DNA from: an uncultured Prevotella sp.
GTDB taxonomy: Bacteria; Bacteroidota; Bacteroidia; Bacteroidales; Bacteroidaceae
DNA: 16,929 nt
Reading direction: 5' to 3'
NCBI GenBank assembly: GCA_934202525.1
Contig: CAKPYB010000055.1
Location: 1 to 16,929 of the forward strand
This document shows positions 14,233-16,929 of the stretch, piece by piece. Position 1 is the first letter of the stretch; the number at the start of each line of letters is the position of its first letter. The translations under genes and the position numbers were made by a program. The notes beneath the pieces were generated by a model that was not told the DNA's origin, did not search any database, and saw nothing but the letters and a program-made list of their open reading frames with translations.

Positions 14233-15675
14233 TTACCATGCCTCTAGTTTATCAGCAATCTCTGGCATCTTATCCTTGGTGAATACAGGATTCTTGCCTT
14301 CCTTCTTCTGTTGGCGATAGTCTTTCAACAGGAAGACGGCCTGGCGGGAAAGCAGGACGATGGCTGCAAGATTGCAGAGGGTGAGAAGAGCCATCGTGAT
14401 ATCTGCAAAACTCCATGCAAAATCCAGAGATACTACTGCTCCGACCATCACCATTGCTGCTACAGCAAGACGATAGACAAATACACCCAGCTTGGAGTCC
14501 CTGATATATCTCACGTTGGTTTCTCCATAATAATAATTGCCGATGATGCTGCTAAAGGCAAACAGCCATATCATCACCGCAACAAACGGATTGCCGATGT
14601 TTCCGATTTCGTGGGTCAGGGCATCCTGGGTGAGTTGAATTCCATTTGAAGCCGTAAGATCCACACCGCTCACCAAGATGATGAAAGCTGTGCAGGAACA
14701 TACTACCAGCGTATCTGTAAAAACGCCCAAAGCCTGTATCAATCCCTGTTTTACAGGATGACTGACTGTAGCTACTGCAGCTGCATTCGGTGCACTACCT
14801 TCACCTGCTTCATTACTGAATAGACCTCGCTTGATACCCTGTATCACCGTAACGCCAAGAACTCCGCCTGCTGCCTGATTGAATCCGAAAGCATTCTCCA
14901 CAATGGTAAGCAGAACCTTTGGCAGACTAGTGATATTCCAAACAACAACACCTACAGCTATCAGAAGATAAACGACAGCCATCACAGGAACCACGGTAGA
15001 AGAGAACTTAGCCACTCTATGGATGCCACCGAAGATGATGAGCAGGGTGAGCACAGTGAGGGCAATTCCCATTGTGGCAGGTTCGATACCAAAAGCCTTC
15101 TGCCATGCCAGACAGATAGTATTGCTCTGCACTGAATTATAGGCAAAGCCGAAGGTAATGATCATCAGCACGGCAAAAAGGATACCCATCCAACCCTTTC
15201 CTAAACCATACTTCATATAATAGGCTGGTCCGCCATAGAAAGATGTTTTGCCTTTCCGCTTGTAAAGTTGGGCGAGAGTTGATTCTATGAAAGCTGATGC
15301 AGATCCCAGTAAAGCCAGCATCCACATCCAGAATACGGCTCCCGGTCCACCGATGCTGATAGCAGTAGCCACACCTGCAAGATTACCGGTGCCAATACGG
15401 CTAGCTAATGCTACCACAAAAGCCTGGAAGGAAGAGATGTGTTTCATTTCGCCATCCACTTTCACCTCCATCGACAGTTCATCGTGTCCTATCTCTTCCG
15501 GCTGGATCTTGTCGGGATGAATCAGCAGCCTGATCATCTCTCTGATTAGGCGGAACTGTACGAAACGGGTACGCCAAGTGAAAAACAGGGCACAGCATAT
15601 CAAGACGGTGATGATGATGTATGACCAAAGAAAATCGCTAACCTGAACTAAAATGTTTTGTATTGAATCTATCAT
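14233..15675 (-). CDS. AGCS-family alanine (or glycine):sodium symporter
   Basis: This 480-aa inner-membrane protein takes up alanine or glycine with Na+ (or H+). It is strongly hydrophobic, with about 10-11 membrane segments. AGCS hallmarks are present: GTGNLAGVATAISIGGPGAV (95-114), a helix with FIESTLAQLYKRK, and GLFSNEAGEGSAPNAAA (284-300). Many relatives have Met where this protein has Glu291 in that last motif, a minor point. The start ATG is at 15673-15675. The SGNH hydrolase gene ends 26 bp upstream on the same strand, and no promoter lies in that gap, so the two are probably cotranscribed. Alanine dehydrogenase elsewhere in the window could use the imported alanine. Confidence 0.95.
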   Translation of the reverse strand: MIDSIQNILVQVSDFLWSYIIITVLICCALFFTWRTRFVQFRLIREMIRLLIHPDKIQPEEIGHDELSMEVKVDGEMKHISSFQAFVVALASRIGTGNLAGVATAISIGGPGAVFWMWMLALLGSASAFIESTLAQLYKRKGKTSFYGGPAYYMKYGLGKGWMGILFAVLMIITFGFAYNSVQSNTICLAWQKAFGIEPATMGIALTVLTLLIIFGGIHRVAKFSSTVVPVMAVVYLLIAVGVVVWNITSLPKVLLTIVENAFGFNQAAGGVLGVTVIQGIKRGLFSNEAGEGSAPNAAAVATVSHPVKQGLIQALGVFTDTLVVCSCTAFIILVSGVDLTASNGIQLTQDALTHEIGNIGNPFVAVMIWLFAFSSIIGNYYYGETNVRYIRDSKLGVFVYRLAVAAMVMVGAVVSLDFAWSFADITMALLTLCNLAAIVLLSRQAVFLLKDYRQQKKEGKNPVFTKDKMPEIADKLEAW

Positions 15676-15701
15676 TTATCTATTTAAACCTTATTATTTC
15701 T

Positions 15702-16382
15702 TTACTTTTTTATAACCTTCAGAACCTGTTCAGCAATACTTTTCATTCCCTTGATAGTAGGGTGACCGTTTTTCTTGTCAATATCATGAAGAGCAATGAC
15801 AGGAACTTGATATTTGTTGCAGATCTTTTTTACCGACTCATTGATTACATCCTTGAGTTCAGAGTTTAAGATGAAATATACCTCTACATTAGGATAATGC
15901 TGGCGGATATCGGAAAGCAACTTGGCCATGGCAGGGCGGAAACAATATAAATCAGCGCGCTTCCAGCCGCTATACTGATAGTTGCCGAGCGGAGCATCAG
16001 CCCAGTTGTCATTCGTAGCACCGCAAATCAGGATGATATCCGGATTGCCAAGAAGAGAACTCCGGGTGATGAAAGAGCGGTCTGTATAGTCAGCGTCATT
16101 ATATCCTGTGTTGCAGATAGTAGCACCTGAATAGGAATTGATATTTCCCATCTTATAATCTCCTTCCTTGATAACTTGCCACCACCAGGTTTGCTCAACC
16201 TTGTTTACATCTGTAGTTTCTGGTGGAGTAGTAGGTGAGTACCAGGTGGCATAACCCTTAGGAATGAACCCCTCGAAAGTGGAATACGAGTCACCGAGAA
16301 CGGCAACGGTCTGCTTCACCTGTGCCATGAGCGGCATGAAGGTAAGCATAATGAAGGAAATGATAATCGTAAATCTTTTCAT
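15702..16382 (-). CDS. Exported SGNH/GDSL-type hydrolase
   Basis: This 226-aa protein starts at ATG 16380-16382. The longer frame to 16454 is rejected because the promoter lies inside that extension. A signal peptide covers residues 1-20 (MKRFTIIISF...PLMA). SGNH blocks are visible: block I LGDSYS with nucleophile Ser32; block II SYSGAT with Gly86; block III GATND with Asn124 (oxyanion hole); block V with His207 in NGHPT. The acid partner is not at the usual His minus 3, where Lys204 stands; Asp202 or Asp200 may serve. Such enzymes are esterases or lipases, often deacetylases of glycans; the substrate here is unknown. Probably periplasmic. It is the first gene of a two-gene operon with the symporter. 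Confidence 0.88.
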   Translation of the reverse strand: MKRFTIIISFIMLTFMPLMAQVKQTVAVLGDSYSTFEGFIPKGYATWYSPTTPPETTDVNKVEQTWWWQVIKEGDYKMGNINSYSGATICNTGYNDADYTDRSFITRSSLLGNPDIILICGATNDNWADAPLGNYQYSGWKRADLYCFRPAMAKLLSDIRQHYPNVEVYFILNSELKDVINESVKKICNKYQVPVIALHDIDKKNGHPTIKGMKSIAEQVLKVIKK

Positions 16383-16424
16383 GATTCTTATTTTTGTTTT
16401 AATGATTCTAATATGATTCTGCTG

Positions 16425-16455
16425 CAAAAGTAATACAAATATGTGAATAGACAAA
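16425..16455 (-). promoter_or_regulatory. Bacteroidetes-type promoter of the SGNH-symporter operon
   Basis: On the minus strand the -33 TTTG is at 16455-16452 and the -7 TACTTTTG at 16432-16425, with a 19-bp spacer. Transcription would begin near 16418, leaving about 35 nt before the ATG at 16382. Confidence 0.8.
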
Positions 16456-16672
16456 AAATATCGAAGGAAAATTCATCTTTCTGTTTCAGTTTTTTGTCTA
16501 TAACTAAGCATGATTTGAGTTATACCATGATTATATCATGTGCGCGCCCAAGCGCATATGTACGCACGCGTATACATGCATATATATAATAATGTATACA
16601 CAGAAAAACATCATCCTGAAATCTTTATAAGTGTTAAAAGCGCACTTAAATCTCAACTTTTTTGCGAAAAGA
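16456..16672. other. Intergenic region between divergent promoters with a purine-pyrimidine alternating tract
   Basis: No gene is seen. The notable content is a 37-nt stretch of unbroken purine-pyrimidine alternation at 16552-16588, preceded by a shorter one at 16537-16547 containing GTGCGCGC. Both are sequences with Z-DNA-forming potential. The tract ends 84 bp upstream of the rRNA promoter -33 element. Confidence 0.6.
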
Positions 16673-16704
16673 TTTGGTGGAATGGAAAATAGTTAGTACT
16701 TTTG
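16673..16704 (+). promoter_or_regulatory. Strong promoter of the rRNA operon
   Basis: TTTG (16673-16676) and TACTTTTG (16697-16704) are separated by exactly 20 bp, a near-ideal Bacteroidetes housekeeping promoter. An A/T-rich segment lies just upstream (ACTTTTTTGCGAAAAGA). Confidence 0.8.
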
Positions 16705-16710
16705 CACTCG

Positions 16711-16929
16711 CTTTTGAGAAATCAAGCATTACTCAAAGCAATAAAGAAAGAGTTCTTTGAAAGATTTTACATAAACAGACAAGTAGTACAAGAAGCGGTT
16801 AACTTCTTAGAAATAAGAAAGTTGACTGGGTAAAAGAAACGAACCGTCAAGTAATTGACAAGTCAGGTTTACTAAGCTTCAATAAACGAAAAGGATATTC
16901 GTCCTAAGTACAGACAACAAACACCGATT
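16711..16929 (+). other. rRNA operon leader (16S gene expected just beyond the window)
   Basis: A non-coding transcript leader begins after the strong promoter. AGTTCTTTGAAA (16751-16762) resembles boxA antitermination sites of rRNA operons. The following AAGTAGTACAAGA (16781-16793) is typical of leaders before 16S rRNA in Bacteroidales, recognised from memory. Hairpins are visible: AACTTCTTA/TAAGAAAGTT (16801-16823) and GTCAA/TTGAC (16846-16859). No 16S 5' end (AGAGTTTGATCC-like) is reached, so identity is inferred. It could be another stable RNA operon. Confidence 0.65.

Noticed and set aside
16383..16454. N-terminal extension of the SGNH hydrolase
   Set aside because: The extension contains the promoter elements, and the signal peptide starts at the downstream Met.
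1..16929. Insertion sequences, integrases or tRNA attachment sites that would show recent plasmid integration
   Set aside because: I found no transposase, integrase or tRNA gene and no long direct repeats flanking the rep-par module.

Overview
The window looks like genomic DNA of a Bacteroidales bacterium, most probably Prevotella/Segatella. The signs are a SusC/SusD outer-membrane pair, several promoters of the Bacteroidetes type (TTTG about 20 bp upstream of TAnnTTTG, without Shine-Dalgarno-driven starts), a DUF4369-thioredoxin lipid-face protein, and a typical rRNA-operon leader at the right edge. The genus is an inference from gene style, not from a marker gene.

Layout. (1) 1-255: the 3' end of a CBS-domain (CNNM/CorC-type) membrane protein. 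(2) 256-1885: a non-coding stretch with 22-bp tandem repeats and a 22-bp-phased palindrome array, then a 373-aa unrecognised protein with its own promoter and terminator. (3) 2133-6531: a compact plasmid-type replicon. It has three clusters of a 20-bp iteron (18 direct and 7 inverted copies), a DnaA box, a Rep_3-family initiator, a small ribbon-helix-helix protein, a ParA ATPase, and upstream of parA a remarkable AT-rich array of octamers kept in strict 8-bp phase. (4) 6646-7752: alanine dehydrogenase. (5) 8028-14103: a susC-susD-thiol:disulfide oxidoreductase operon. (6) 14233-16382 on the minus strand: an SGNH hydrolase followed by an AGCS alanine/sodium symporter. (7) 16673-16929: rRNA operon promoter and leader; the 16S gene itself would begin beyond the window.

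How it fits together. Region 3 reads as a complete replication and partition unit: Rep binds iterons and represses its own gene, DnaA and AT-rich DNA assist opening, and ParA plus the RHH protein segregate the molecule through the octamer array, as in type Ib (ParA/ParG-like) systems. The unit lies beside ordinary chromosomal genes and an rRNA operon, so the molecule is either a second chromosome/chromid (some Prevotella species have two chromosomes) or a chromosome with an integrated plasmid replicon. The window alone cannot decide between these.

The most novel item is the octamer array (main block 6119-6358, side blocks 5909-5988 and 6492-6531), which I propose is the centromere and operator of the par system. 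Other items worth attention are a possible DnaA-domain-I-like tail and clamp-binding-like motif in Rep, a Gly/Asp repeat inserted in SusD, the 22-bp palindrome array, and a 37-nt alternating purine-pyrimidine tract upstream of the rRNA promoter.
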